Source: Sphingobacterium siyangense | GTDB lineage: Bacteria; Bacteroidota; Bacteroidia; Sphingobacteriales; Sphingobacteriaceae | Length of the DNA stretch: 64,000 nucleotides | Reading direction: 5' to 3' | NCBI RefSeq assembly: GCF_007830445.1 | Contig: NZ_VLKR01000020.1 | Coordinates: 62,001-126,000, forward strand | In this document: piece by piece, positions 1 through 9,459 of the stretch | Layout of the letters: each line of letters starts with the position of its first letter | Numbering within the stretch: the first letter of the stretch is position 1 | Notes under the pieces: model-generated | Seen by the model: only the letters and a program-made list of their open reading frames with translations | Told to the model about the DNA's origin: nothing | The model's database searches: none | Made by a program: the position numbers and the translations under genes

Positions 1-2989
1 ATTCATGACCGAAGCCGCCATCTTTCATCAGAATGGGGGAGTTGCAAAGCTGCCGTAGTTTTTGCAGCGCCTCGATCGCTAAAAATTTGGATTTCGTGGA
101 ATCAGCGCTATTCAGATTATTTTCAATCTCTCCCTTGAATATTTTTCTGACCTTATCGTATATTTTCCTTTGCTCTGGAAGCATATCCATATAGAGAATT
201 GTTTCGGTCTTTTCAGGAAGGTCCAAAGCAACCTGTTTTTTTGTACGCCGAAGAATAAAAGGTTGGATCATCTTTTGGAGGCTAGAAGTCGTCTCTTGAA
301 CCATATCTACCTCTTTGACACCCTTATATGCCTTATTAAAATTTCGATAATCTCCAAAGAAACCAGGATTAACTAAAGACATTTGCGCATAAATATCTTG
401 TATACCGTTTTCAACTGGCGTTCCTGTCATCGCTACACGGTAATCGGCCTTAACCATTGACAGCACCTCAAAACGCTTCGAATTACGGTTCTTGACGGCT
501 TGGGATTCGTCCATAATCAGATAGCTAAAGTCTAAACTGGTTAAATACGCCGCATCAGTCAACATCGTTCCATATGTCGTAAGAACTACAGTGCCTTCCT
601 CTTCAAAAATAAATGCTTCCCGGTGTTTCCCATGATAGATTTCTATTTTTCGATAGGGGGCGAACTTTTTATATTCATTTTCCCAATTGAACAAAAGAGA
701 GTTCGGGACAACCACTAAAGCAGATTTTCCTGTAGAATGCTGTTGATAAAAGTATTCCAGCACTGTTATAATCTGCAATGTTTTCCCTAAACCCATATCA
801 TCAGCCAAAAGGCCGCCCCACTGAAATTCATTCAAAAAAGTGAGCCAGCTGAAACCTACCTGCTGATAAGGTCGTAATTGCGCTTTTAAGCTTCTAGGGA
901 TTTCCAAAAGAGGGATTTCATCCAAAGCTGCGAGTTTTTCACGACGTTCCCGAATACTGTCCTGAATAATTTTTTTATCTATTTTATCCAAAACCTTCTG
1001 CATAGACACAAGTTGAATTGTATTTAAGACAAAACAATCTTCTTCTCTTCTTCCTCCTAAAAACAATGGCCTGAAGATTTCTCGGTCAGCGCGGCGTATA
1101 ATGCCAAAAGCCCCTTCAGTAAGAGTAAAAACTTTATCTGTTCCCATAATCAAATCCTCAAATTCATCCATTGAAATTGTGTGTCTTCCAAATTTCGGCC
1201 CCAGTAGAATTGAACATAGGTTATTTTCCAGACGGATATTACGTACAGTACAATTTAGAGGGAAAGGATAGTATGCGCTACCTTGCTGAAGATGGTCAAT
1301 TTCTAACGAAATTTCATTGAGAGAGCAGCTTTCCATGAAATCAAATAGCCAAGTGGTATTTTCAATTTCTTTCAAAGGAATCAACCAGTTATTTTCTAAT
1401 GCTGTCTCCTTAAGAATCGGATGTTGTGTTTTAACAAATTCCTGAAAAACCTGTTCTTCGAGCTTATCCCTTTCAAAATATGCCAATTGATTCTGTCTCT
1501 CCCCTAAAATCAAATTGCTACTGGAGTTTAACAAAAACCTACCCTCTTTCTCATATTCGGCAAAAGCCGCTATACAAAGGAATTGGTCAATTACAGAAAT
1601 AGTAGCTATTTTTTTAAACGGCTTAAAGACTTGAGGAATTGTCATATTTTCCCCTACCCTATTTAAGATGACAAGCTCCGCTATTTTTGATAGGGGTATC
1701 AGATAATCGTTCAAGAAGGTATGATAATTCTCTTTAAAGACAGTCAATCTATATTTCCATTGTCTAAACTTTTGCAATACTCCAACCTGGGTCAGGTTAT
1801 CAATAAATAAAATTTCCTCGTTAGATATTTTCAGAAAGAAACAATTTTCATCCCCCAAAAACTCAGGACAATCTATTAGCTGGTTTCTGTAATAGAGACA
1901 AATTCGCATTTTCAGATATTGATCCTGATCATCAATTTCGACTTTGAGCTGCAAATCCCCCTGTGCTTTATTTAATGTAGCAGCACCCAGCACTCTCGAA
2001 TTTTTCAAATTAATCTGATGTGCAAATCGATAGCGTTTAAATGTTTCGGCAAAACGTAATTTAACTGGAAACGGAGGATCCTCCAGTAAATCACGCCATA
2101 CCTGTATAATTTCCCATTGTTTCCGCTCGAAGTAGTTGATATCTTCACTGATTAGATCCTTCTTCTCTTCCCGAAGTATTTTATCTTCATTAAGGAGGGC
2201 GGCAAATCGACGACTGAACAATTCCAGATACTGATCATAAGAATTTAAAGACATCTTCAAGTTACTTTCGTCCAATAGATAAGAGTGCGAAAAGGAACGA
2301 GAGCGTTTAAATTTATAATGAAAAGGGAAAAAAACAGGCAGACCAAAAGCGGAAAAATTTATTGTAACAAAAAAACATACTTCATCGTTTCGCTGTAAAT
2401 CGAGATATCCTTCCAAGTTACGTGCAGGCAGACGAAGTCCACTCTCATAATCATTAGGAGCTAAACGATAAAATCGTCCATATTCATTATTCATTTCTAC
2501 AGTTAACTCCGCATAAGAATAGTTCTCACAGACCTTAAATGGCACGATTTTTTTCTTCCATAGTGGCAAATTATTGATTTCAGCCCGATATAGGCCCTTT
2601 AAATAATTGGGGCAACTATCCAGTAATTTATTCGATAACAGGGTTGCTTCGTGTACGCAAAGCCCTGTTACATCGTCGCTACAAGAACAATTAATGCCGA
2701 GGTGTTCCGTAGTCAGTTCGACTTTAACCGTAGTACCCGAGAACTTTTTTAACTTAAGTTCATATTTTGGTGGATACGGTCGGACCTGAATAACAATATT
2801 CTCTCGTTCCATAAATGGAATCTCATCATCAGCATAATATTTGCTCAGGTAGCGCGGAGTCATTCTCCCTATAAATCCATCTTCCCAAGGAATTACAAGA
2901 GGTTCACTAGAATTTCTTTTTGGAAGTATTTTTTCGGCTGAACGGATCTTAGCATCCGTCGTAATGCAGTTAAAGCCAATTCCCATCAT
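1..2989 (-). CDS. SWIM zinc-finger SNF2-family helicase (3' end cut by window)
   Basis: This is an ATP-dependent SNF2 (Swi2/Snf2, superfamily 2) DNA translocase. The frame stays open from position 2989 to the left edge, giving about 996 residues; the C-terminal helicase lobe lies outside. Near the N-terminus is a SWIM-type zinc site, CxC-x7-CxH (C101, C103, C111, H113). The Walker A motif DDMGLGKT has its lysine at about residue 736, the box II motif reads DESQ (827-830) in place of DEAH/DEGH, and TGTPVENGI and LRQLCNSPI follow in the expected SNF2 order. ATG 2989 is followed at once by a second ATG at 2986. The start overlaps the stop of the upstream HEPN gene (ATGA), so the two are probably translationally coupled. 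The SWIM-plus-SNF2 architecture is a known bacterial family of unclear role. The family call is firm; the biological role is not. Confidence 0.9.
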   Translation of the reverse strand, partial: MMGIGFNCITTDAKIRSAEKILPKRNSSEPLVIPWEDGFIGRMTPRYLSKYYADDEIPFMERENIVIQVRPYPPKYELKLKKFSGTTVKVELTTEHLGINCSCSDDVTGLCVHEATLLSNKLLDSCPNYLKGLYRAEINNLPLWKKKIVPFKVCENYSYAELTVEMNNEYGRFYRLAPNDYESGLRLPARNLEGYLDLQRNDEVCFFVTINFSAFGLPVFFPFHYKFKRSRSFSHSYLLDESNLKMSLNSYDQYLELFSRRFAALLNEDKILREEKKDLISEDINYFERKQWEIIQVWRDLLEDPPFPVKLRFAETFKRYRFAHQINLKNSRVLGAATLNKAQGDLQLKVEIDDQDQYLKMRICLYYRNQLIDCPEFLGDENCFFLKISNEEILFIDNLTQVGVLQKFRQWKYRLTVFKENYHTFLNDYLIPLSKIAELVILNRVGENMTIPQVFKPFKKIATISVIDQFLCIAAFAEYEKEGRFLLNSSSNLILGERQNQLAYFERDKLEEQVFQEFVKTQHPILKETALENNWLIPLKEIENTTWLFDFMESCSLNEISLEIDHLQQGSAYYPFPLNCTVRNIRLENNLCSILLGPKFGRHTISMDEFEDLIMGTDKVFTLTEGAFGIIRRADREIFRPLFLGGRREEDCFVLNTIQLVSMQKVLDKIDKKIIQDSIRERREKLAALDEIPLLEIPRSLKAQLRPYQQVGFSWLTFLNEFQWGGLLADDMGLGKTLQIITVLEYFYQQHSTGKSALVVVPNSLLFNWENEYKKFAPYRKIEIYHGKHREAFIFEEEGTVVLTTYGTMLTDAAYLTSLDFSYLIMDESQAVKNRNSKRFEVLSMVKADYRVAMTGTPVENGIQDIYAQMSLVNPGFFGDYRNFNKAYKGVKEVDMVQETTSSLQKMIQPFILRRTKKQVALDLPEKTETILYMDMLPEQRKIYDKVRKIFKGEIENNLNSADSTKSKFLAIEALQKLRQLCNSPILMKDGGFGHE

Positions 2990-4728
2990 ATCACTTCGTT
3001 TAATTTACCTTCAGATTTCACTTCCATATATTTTATACTTCGGTCGCACAAATCGACAAAGAAATCTGTAATTTCTCTCGCTTTTGACCTAAAGTAGTCC
3101 ATATCAAGCTGAGCTAATTGTGAAGGAAGCTCATAGACCCGCCCTTTCATCTGTTTTAATAACTCTGCATTCAATATTTCTTCTACATCACCTCTGGCGG
3201 TAAAAAACTCCTTAACCTTTTTATCACAGATACAGGTCCAGTCCACCAGATCGGCTATCGTCACATTCATTGGGGCATAACCGATCCGTAGGTAGAGATA
3301 ACTGTATAGTCCAATTGAAGTCAATTGATTTAAAAATAATACAGCCAATTGTGGACTAGCAAGTCCTTCAAAAGCAAATACACCTAGCAGATCCTGCATG
3401 AGTTTTGAATTGCGTGTCCATGAAATGGATGTCTTAAACAATGTATCATGCCAATTGATCGGAGAAACGGAATACGTCGGTTTATAACTCGGACGACGGT
3501 AAACAACAACAGATTCATTCCAGATGGTATGGGAGAAACGGCTGCCCAGATCCAGTTTTGTTGCCAGGAAATCTGTACTCATAAAAGCTACAATTGCAGT
3601 AACTCCACCATAAACGATTTTTCGAAAATGACAGTGACCTATTTTCTTTTTTATTACTGCAAGGTAGATTTCTGCCTTTTCATTTTCCTGCGGTGGAAAA
3701 TGAAAAAGTCCTTTCCCATGCGCATCGCTGACGTAATAATTGAGCAGCATCATTTGTTCGGGATTATTCTCCTGACGAATCTGAGCCAGCACATGAAGTA
3801 TATCTGTCTCATACCGCTCCGGCCAAGGAAATGCATGAAACTGCGAGGCCGTAGCATTCGATAATGCAGCGTCCTTCGCCGCCAGATTACCTACTGCAAC
3901 TTCGACGTTTTTATTCGCGACTTTTTGTTCCGCTATTGCCAACAATTTTTCATGGCCCGCTTTAAGGCCTTCCATAAAACTCAGGTACAGCTGTTCAATC
4001 GTATAAAGAACAAACTTGCAATGCTCATAAAGCCAGGAGGCGTCAAAGGCGGAGATTTCGAGATCCTTGTTTTGTTTCACCGCATCAAAGGCGCTGTCCA
4101 ATAATCTAAAACGTTTCTTTTCTTCCTCATCCTTTCCGACAATGGACTCCCTTAACATGGAAAAATGTTCATTGAGGCTTTTAATTCTGTTATTAACATG
4201 ATGTACATTATTGGCTTTTCCGTCAATCATTAGCTGTAAAAAACGCAAATGATTTTCCATACTTTGATGTAACATAAATACAGCCCTTTGATAGTTCCCC
4301 TGCTGACCAAATGTTTCAGCCCCCTGTAGGAATCCCGCTGAAATAGGCAAGAGCTTCTGGTAATATTCATCAGCTATTTCTAGGACACTTTTTAGTTCTT
4401 TCGCTTGAAGGGGTGGGTTCTTTTTGCTACTAGCCTGATATATGGTATTTTCGGGTAGGGAGGCATAGGAATAATACAGGCTGCCCACTTTGACTTTACT
4501 GAGCATTTCAGCAATTGGCACCAGCTCAAAGGAAATATTCTTCTGGTCCATTAAACATAATTCCACAATAGGTTTTAATACCTTCGGTGAAAGCCCGCTC
4601 ACATGCTTGAGCGCAAGAAGCAAATGATAATGATCCTGCCCGAGAAACTGATATTTAAAAAGATAGGCACGATCGAGATCCATACGCTGAGAAAGCCTAT
4701 CGATAATTAATTGGCTATTAATTTCCAT
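2986..4728 (-). CDS. HEPN-domain protein with apparent tandem NTase-like/HEPN duplication
   Basis: 580 residues from ATG 4728; an in-frame ATG at 4797 would add 23 residues of unlikely sequence. I recognise no exact family. Residues about 1-110 resemble the degenerate nucleotidyltransferase-like fold that precedes HEPN domains in Bacteroidota proteins. The helix containing RAVFMLHQSMENHL (near 157) is a typical HEPN helix. The second half seems to repeat this: an NTase-like segment (about 310-430), then a helix with PQLAVLFLNQL in the same style. A convincing catalytic RX4-6H is not obvious; RIKSLNEH in the first half is the best candidate, and the expected Arg after the conserved AF/YxDA position is Val. 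HEPN domains are often RNases or RNA/nucleotide binders. The gene overlaps the SNF2 helicase by 4 bp, which suggests a joint function. HEPN assignment is moderately sure; the duplication is inferred by eye. Confidence 0.6.
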   Translation of the reverse strand: MEINSQLIIDRLSQRMDLDRAYLFKYQFLGQDHYHLLLALKHVSGLSPKVLKPIVELCLMDQKNISFELVPIAEMLSKVKVGSLYYSYASLPENTIYQASSKKNPPLQAKELKSVLEIADEYYQKLLPISAGFLQGAETFGQQGNYQRAVFMLHQSMENHLRFLQLMIDGKANNVHHVNNRIKSLNEHFSMLRESIVGKDEEEKKRFRLLDSAFDAVKQNKDLEISAFDASWLYEHCKFVLYTIEQLYLSFMEGLKAGHEKLLAIAEQKVANKNVEVAVGNLAAKDAALSNATASQFHAFPWPERYETDILHVLAQIRQENNPEQMMLLNYYVSDAHGKGLFHFPPQENEKAEIYLAVIKKKIGHCHFRKIVYGGVTAIVAFMSTDFLATKLDLGSRFSHTIWNESVVVYRRPSYKPTYSVSPINWHDTLFKTSISWTRNSKLMQDLLGVFAFEGLASPQLAVLFLNQLTSIGLYSYLYLRIGYAPMNVTIADLVDWTCICDKKVKEFFTARGDVEEILNAELLKQMKGRVYELPSQLAQLDMDYFRSKAREITDFFVDLCDRSIKYMEVKSEGKLNEVI

Positions 4729-4797
4729 ACTAAATGATTTAAGATTAAAAATTTGGCACAATAAATTACCCCAACAGATCAGACTGTTACAGATCAT

Positions 4798-5303
4798 TAT
4801 TGCAAATAATCAATACTTTATTGTAAAAAAACAGTATTACAACCAAGGAGACTAAAGAGGGGTTAACACATTACTACATATAGACGTTCGCCCCTTGGCT
4901 TTTCAGGAAATACCAGCATTTAAATCAACATGTATTCAAATCATTCATTTAGCGAAAAAGTGTTTCACCGTCGCTGGCAATATAGACAGAGCAAACACTT
5001 TGTTTTCCCATTAAAAGAAAAACAAAATAGAATACATTAATATAGTTTATATATACAAATATATAAATAAACAAAACCAAATCAAAATATTATTTATCAT
5101 TAAAGTTTTAAATAAAGGATACCGGCCTGTACATAGACACACGACCATTTATTTCCAGCTTTTACACATTATAAATATATGCTGCGAATTGTAAACAACT
5201 CACGAATCAATTATATATTTCTACTATTTTTAGGCTATTCAATTATTAAGCTATCAGAAAATACGCTATTTCTTTAATTGCATTAATTTTAACAACGATA
5301 TCC
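4798..5303. other. Divergent intergenic region, AT-rich
   Basis: A 506-bp gap between the divergent HEPN gene and the S41 gene. It is very AT-rich, with an 8-bp inverted repeat TTTATATA/TATATAAA at 5046-5053 and 5060-5067. No gene, tRNA or clear TAnnTTTG box was seen. It presumably holds both divergent promoters. Confidence 0.5.
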
Positions 5304-6374
5304 ATGACCAATACCAAATTATTCCTCATCTTTTGTCTTGTTTTCTTTGTTCGACCAATATATGGTCAAACCACCTGCAACTGCTCACAGGCACTTAAGC
5401 AATTAATTGTAAAAATAGAGAGCGAGTACCCTGGTTTTCCAGAAAAAACCAAGCAGAATAAGGACCTGTATCAAGCTAAAAAAAATATATTGACGAAGAA
5501 AAGCTTGCTGGTTTCAAATGGGAGCTGTATGCGACTTTTGCAGGAATATCTTGACTTCTTCCAGGATGAACACATTGTCTTAGATGATCTTTCCAAAAAG
5601 AAAAATGCTCCACAGACAAGTACCGAAAACCCAAAAGCAGAACCAGAAGAGGAAATAAGTTCAAAATCGATCAGTCCCGATATATTTTATATTAAGATCT
5701 CAAGCTTCGGGTATGAAAACATAGCCCCTTTCAAAGAGCTGATCGAAAAAAACAAAGAAAAGATCGAAAGCAGTAAAGGACTTATTATAGATGTACGAAA
5801 CAACGGTGGTGGAACGGACGATGTATACCAGCCCCTGTTGCCCTATATCTTAACTAACCCGATCCGGATTATGAGTGTTGAGTTTTTTGCGACACAGACC
5901 TTAGTCAATGGGTTGCGTGATTATGCCATCAAAAATATCAAGCAGGATTCTCTGAATGAAGTAAAAAGAATTGACGAAGATCTGCGGGAATACAGGGAGA
6001 ATATCGGAAAATTTGTACTGTATGGTGACAAGAAGGTGATCATAGATACGATTGTCCTTAATAAAAAGAGTCCGCAACAGGTCATTATCCTAGCCAATAG
6101 AAATGTAGCCAGTTCAGCGGAGAATTTTTTATTCAGTTCCCGCCAGAGCAAAAAAGTAAAAATCATGGGAACCCCGAGTATGGGTGCCCTTGACTATGGC
6201 TCTATACGTGAGTTCAAATTTGGTTGCGACAACTACCAGCTCCTTTTGCCAACCTACCGATCTACCCGTTTACCGCAATATCCGATTGACAATATAGGTA
6301 TACAGCCCGATATCTATCTGGATGAATCCATTTCAGACTGGATCGATTTTGCGGTGCGTTACATCAATGAATAA
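5304..6374 (+). CDS. Exported S41-family peptidase (tail-specific protease-like)
   Basis: 356 residues with an N-terminal signal peptide ending near IYGQTT, so it probably acts in the periplasm or on the outer envelope. The S41 fold is recognised from GLIIDVRNNGGG (about 159-170), a NVASSAENF segment with the candidate nucleophile Ser 270/271, the following IMGTPSMG, and a PDIYLDES ending typical of C-terminal processing peptidases. I see no PDZ domain: the N-terminal 120 residues are a short helical, cysteine-containing region and a low-complexity Glu/Ser linker. The family usually cleaves near C-termini of envelope proteins; the substrate is unknown. The next gene starts 34 bp downstream on the same strand, suggesting co-transcription. 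Family confident, activity inferred. Confidence 0.8.
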   Translation: MTNTKLFLIFCLVFFVRPIYGQTTCNCSQALKQLIVKIESEYPGFPEKTKQNKDLYQAKKNILTKKSLLVSNGSCMRLLQEYLDFFQDEHIVLDDLSKKKNAPQTSTENPKAEPEEEISSKSISPDIFYIKISSFGYENIAPFKELIEKNKEKIESSKGLIIDVRNNGGGTDDVYQPLLPYILTNPIRIMSVEFFATQTLVNGLRDYAIKNIKQDSLNEVKRIDEDLREYRENIGKFVLYGDKKVIIDTIVLNKKSPQQVIILANRNVASSAENFLFSSRQSKKVKIMGTPSMGALDYGSIREFKFGCDNYQLLLPTYRSTRLPQYPIDNIGIQPDIYLDESISDWIDFAVRYINE

Positions 6375-6408
6375 TCAATAATTGCGATAAAGTATAACGT
6401 TGGCGAGT

Positions 6409-7500
6409 ATGAAAAATATCTTAAAAATGGGTATAATAAGTGCTTTGATAGGCCTGCTCTTTTCCTGCAAAGAGCAAGTGAGTCCTTTGTCTGAAGATTA
6501 CTACAAAAAGAGCGGTGCGATTTATTTTATACCGGGCGGAAACGGTTTTGAACGAGGTTCGAGAAAGATGGTTACCGATCTGGCAAGTTTTGCTGTGATC
6601 AAAGAGGTCTATGCCCGCGATAAAGATCACGTCTATTTTATGGGATGCCCGCAAGAGCTGGTCGATGTAAAGACCTTTCAACTGAAAAACAACATTCCAA
6701 TCGATCAGGCGCATGTATTCAAGTTTGAAGGTTTTGCTTCGGCTACTTCATCGTGCAATCAAAACCAGCTCACCATTATCGAAGGTGCCGATCCCGCAAC
6801 TTATACAACGTTATATCATCAACTTCCAGCACTAGCTAAAGATAAAGCACATTACTTTTATAGGTATCAACCGCTGAACGTCGACTATGCGTCATTCAAC
6901 GTAGTTAACAGTAATTTCGTAAAAGATAAAAATCAGCTTTTCGTAGTAACAGACAAAGCGATTCTTCCGCTCCACTATAAAACAGAGAACGTTAAGGCTC
7001 TCAATATAGCCTATCTACTACTGAATGACCGAATACTGCTCTACTACGAGCCTTATCAAAACATCGGTATACTGGAGATCGAACTTCCTTCATCAAACAA
7101 CATAAAATTCCTTAATGATAAGACAGTAATCATTGACCAATTGGTGATTATCTCGGGTAAGCAATTTGAATATGCAGCGGTCGATGCCGAAAGTTTCGAG
7201 CTATTGGAAGGGGCAAATGGAAAAGTCCTGTGGTCGCGCGACAAAAATCATGTCTATTACGAGCAACAATTATTTGCCGAAGCAGATCCGAAAACCTTCG
7301 AGGTTCTCAAGTTCGCTGTAGCGAAAGATGCGAACCACATTTTCATTGGAAATAAAATATTCAATGGCCCTGATGTAAAAAGCTTCAGAAAGGTTGATAA
7401 GTCGCGAGTAAACCATGATTTCGAAGATGACCTGGGCAACAAATACTGGTACCAAACCAACAAAGGGGAGGTTATTTTGGTTCCGGTTACTAAAAAGTGA
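6409..7500 (+). CDS. DKNYY-repeat lipoprotein
   Basis: 363 residues from ATG 6409; an in-frame TTG at 6400 adds only three residues and does not improve the signal peptide. A lipobox LLFSC near residue 20 predicts lipoprotein processing. The body carries repeated units of the type 'VARDKDHVYF', 'VKDKNQLFVV', 'LWSRDKNHVYY' and 'VAKDANHIFI', each followed by a 'DxxTF/SF' strand. This matches the DKNYY family, predicted beta-rich repeats of unknown function often found in Bacteroidota and Fusobacteria. It follows the S41 protease by 34 bp. A 13-bp stem-loop follows at 7532-7562. No enzymatic motif was seen, so a binding or surface role is only a guess. Confidence 0.75.
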   Translation: MKNILKMGIISALIGLLFSCKEQVSPLSEDYYKKSGAIYFIPGGNGFERGSRKMVTDLASFAVIKEVYARDKDHVYFMGCPQELVDVKTFQLKNNIPIDQAHVFKFEGFASATSSCNQNQLTIIEGADPATYTTLYHQLPALAKDKAHYFYRYQPLNVDYASFNVVNSNFVKDKNQLFVVTDKAILPLHYKTENVKALNIAYLLLNDRILLYYEPYQNIGILEIELPSSNNIKFLNDKTVIIDQLVIISGKQFEYAAVDAESFELLEGANGKVLWSRDKNHVYYEQQLFAEADPKTFEVLKFAVAKDANHIFIGNKIFNGPDVKSFRKVDKSRVNHDFEDDLGNKYWYQTNKGEVILVPVTKK

Positions 7501-7868
7501 TCACACTAATTGGCTCAACAATAAGCGAAATTTGAGCCGATTAACCAATTTAATCGGCTCAACCCCAAAATTAGCGCTGCTCCTTCCCGATATCATCTGT
7601 CCAATCAACGGTTAATATTACACGCCAACAGGCTATAACTTACAATATACGGTATTCCATTTCACTTTCATTACACTAAATCTCTCCTGATTGCCGCCAA
7701 GATAATCACTGAAATCGGCTATTTTTCCAAAGCTTGTTTTCCACTACTTTAGCTTCGAAACCAACGCGTTTCAGAGCGTGTACGATTCGCATTCGGCCTC
7801 GATCAACGAGAGCAATTGCAATAACATGCGAGTTGCAAACAAACAGGTTCAATTTATAGAAAAAAAGG
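7501..7868. other. Intergenic region with hairpin and competing arm
   Basis: A 368-bp gap between two same-strand lipoprotein genes. It contains the perfect hairpin at 7532-7562 and an upstream GGCTCAA (7512-7518) able to pair with the hairpin's left arm. The rest has no gene; a purine-rich AAAAAAGG ribosome-binding-like stretch lies just before the ATG at 7869. Confidence 0.5.
7532..7562 (+). terminator. 13-bp perfect stem-loop after the DKNYY gene
   Basis: TTGAGCCGATTAA (7532-7544) pairs with TTAATCGGCTCAA (7550-7562) around a 5-nt loop. There is no T-tract on either side, so termination is plausible but not certain. Confidence 0.5.
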
Positions 7869-9332
7869 ATGATCAAATCAGTATTACTAAGTATAACAGC
7901 TATGCTATGTATCACAGCATGTGCACAGGAATCCGCCATAATCACAAAAAATGACCGGGTTAAATGGATTCCCTATCAAACCAAAAACAAGCAGTTTGTC
8001 TATGTCGACAGTGCATTCCATAAGAAGCTATCCCAAGAGTTCCATTGGGCTCAGCCTTTCACGTCCACAGGATATGCACTGGTAGCCAATGAAAAGGATC
8101 AAACGGGGATCATTACCAGTAAAGGTGAATTTATCGAACATTATTCCGACGCAGATTTACAGCTCTTAGACCTCAAACAGCTGACTCTTGTAATGAAACG
8201 CCAGGAATATGAAAAGAAATTACCCTTCTGGAAATGGGACTGGAATATCCTAAGCAGTTATATCAAGAAAACAGCTACTTATGTTAAGCTCGAAATACGG
8301 GTATTGGAAAGCAATCAGGTCCTGTTGAAAAAAGATATTCCTTACGATGAGAACGAGTATAACCTTGCAACTTACCCCTTAGACGATAAGCACCTGATCC
8401 TCAATGGAAACCTGTATCTGCTAAAAGATCAAAAACTTAAGAAAATAGAAGAACACATTGAAATGCCCTTGGAAAACGGACGTTATATTCCAGCATCAAC
8501 AAACAGTTTTGCCATCCTTGATATCAAAAGCAAAAAACCGGTTTTATCCGCTTTGACAGGCATTGACAAAATAGACCTTCTTTGGAAAAATGAGGTCATA
8601 CAGCTCGATTCCATCAATCAGGAGCGCTACAGCCCAACAATCCCCAAACTACTAAAGGACAATAATACAGGGACTATATATGCCTTTCCACAATACGACA
8701 AAGCTTTTCCAAAACAAATTAGACAAGCCAATGCGACACAGATTGCCTTTCTAAAAGAAATATCCTTAGTTTATTCGGTGACTAATTCGCCCTATTTTAT
8801 TCTGGGCAGATTTAACTACGATCATGCGATCTGGGCTTATGATTGGTTATATATAGATAAAGATGGCAACTTATTGGACACCATCAAAGCCCCGAATTTC
8901 TATATCCTGGATCAAGTGGGTAATTTGGTCTGGCCAGACAAACACATGTTACTCACCTCGAATGCCATGGAAAAGAATTGGAAGACCGGAAAAATAAAAT
9001 ACATCGATTCATCAGAAGATCTTTATTTAATTGATGTAAAACGAGGTGATCTGCAACCTACAAAAGGCCTATGGAATTCAAGTGCAAAGACTTGGGATAT
9101 AAACCCCGATTTCGAACATATTGAAACCTTAGATGGTAAACGACAAATCTTCGCATTACAGGAACATAAAGATGGTCGCTATACTTTATACAACAATAAG
9201 ACAAAACAACGAATCGGCAACAAAAGCTACATAACCATCAATCCCAACGGTTGGGTACAACATAAAAATGAGCAGAATCAGGACGATGGCTATTTTATTG
9301 ACATTGCTACGGGCGAGGAGTATAAAGAATAA
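7869..9332 (+). CDS. WG-repeat-like lipoprotein, unknown function
   Basis: 487 residues starting at ATG 7869 behind a good AAAAAAGG Shine-Dalgarno-like stretch. The N-terminus is a lipoprotein signal with lipobox CITAC (Cys about residue 18). The mature part is rich in short beta units such as 'TGYALVANEKDQTGIITSKGEFIE' (split here: a WG/KWG-like strand-turn-strand pattern), and later 'LYIDKDGNLLD'. The chain may form a propeller-like fold. I cannot name a function. It lies downstream of two other exported proteins on the same strand and upstream of the sigma-factor locus, from which it is separated by a TAnnTTTG promoter box. Existence of the gene is confident, the repeat classification is tentative. 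Confidence 0.6.
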   Translation: MIKSVLLSITAMLCITACAQESAIITKNDRVKWIPYQTKNKQFVYVDSAFHKKLSQEFHWAQPFTSTGYALVANEKDQTGIITSKGEFIEHYSDADLQLLDLKQLTLVMKRQEYEKKLPFWKWDWNILSSYIKKTATYVKLEIRVLESNQVLLKKDIPYDENEYNLATYPLDDKHLILNGNLYLLKDQKLKKIEEHIEMPLENGRYIPASTNSFAILDIKSKKPVLSALTGIDKIDLLWKNEVIQLDSINQERYSPTIPKLLKDNNTGTIYAFPQYDKAFPKQIRQANATQIAFLKEISLVYSVTNSPYFILGRFNYDHAIWAYDWLYIDKDGNLLDTIKAPNFYILDQVGNLVWPDKHMLLTSNAMEKNWKTGKIKYIDSSEDLYLIDVKRGDLQPTKGLWNSSAKTWDINPDFEHIETLDGKRQIFALQEHKDGRYTLYNNKTKQRIGNKSYITINPNGWVQHKNEQNQDDGYFIDIATGEEYKE

Positions 9333-9432
9333 AAATATACCGCTCAATTTCAGCTGAAATTCCAAAGATTAATTTATAACAGACAAAATATACTCTTTAA
9401 GATTTATTAACCTTAAAGGAATACTGAGTTAT

Positions 9433-9440
9433 TAGCTTTG
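9433..9440 (+). promoter_or_regulatory. -7 box TAGCTTTG before the ECF sigma gene
   Basis: An exact match to the Bacteroidota primary-sigma TAnnTTTG motif, 19 bp before the GTG start at 9460, implying a leader of about 15 nt. No convincing -33 TTG was seen. Confidence 0.5.
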
Positions 9441-9459
9441 TCCAATTAAAACTGATCTT

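Noticed and set aside
3448..3864. 138-codon open frame antisense to the HEPN gene
   Set aside because: Mirror of a genuine coding frame; composition is atypical (Cys/Phe-rich) and no family was recognised.
6400..6408. TTG start for the DKNYY lipoprotein
   Set aside because: The ATG three codons later gives an equally good lipoprotein signal and needs no rare start codon.
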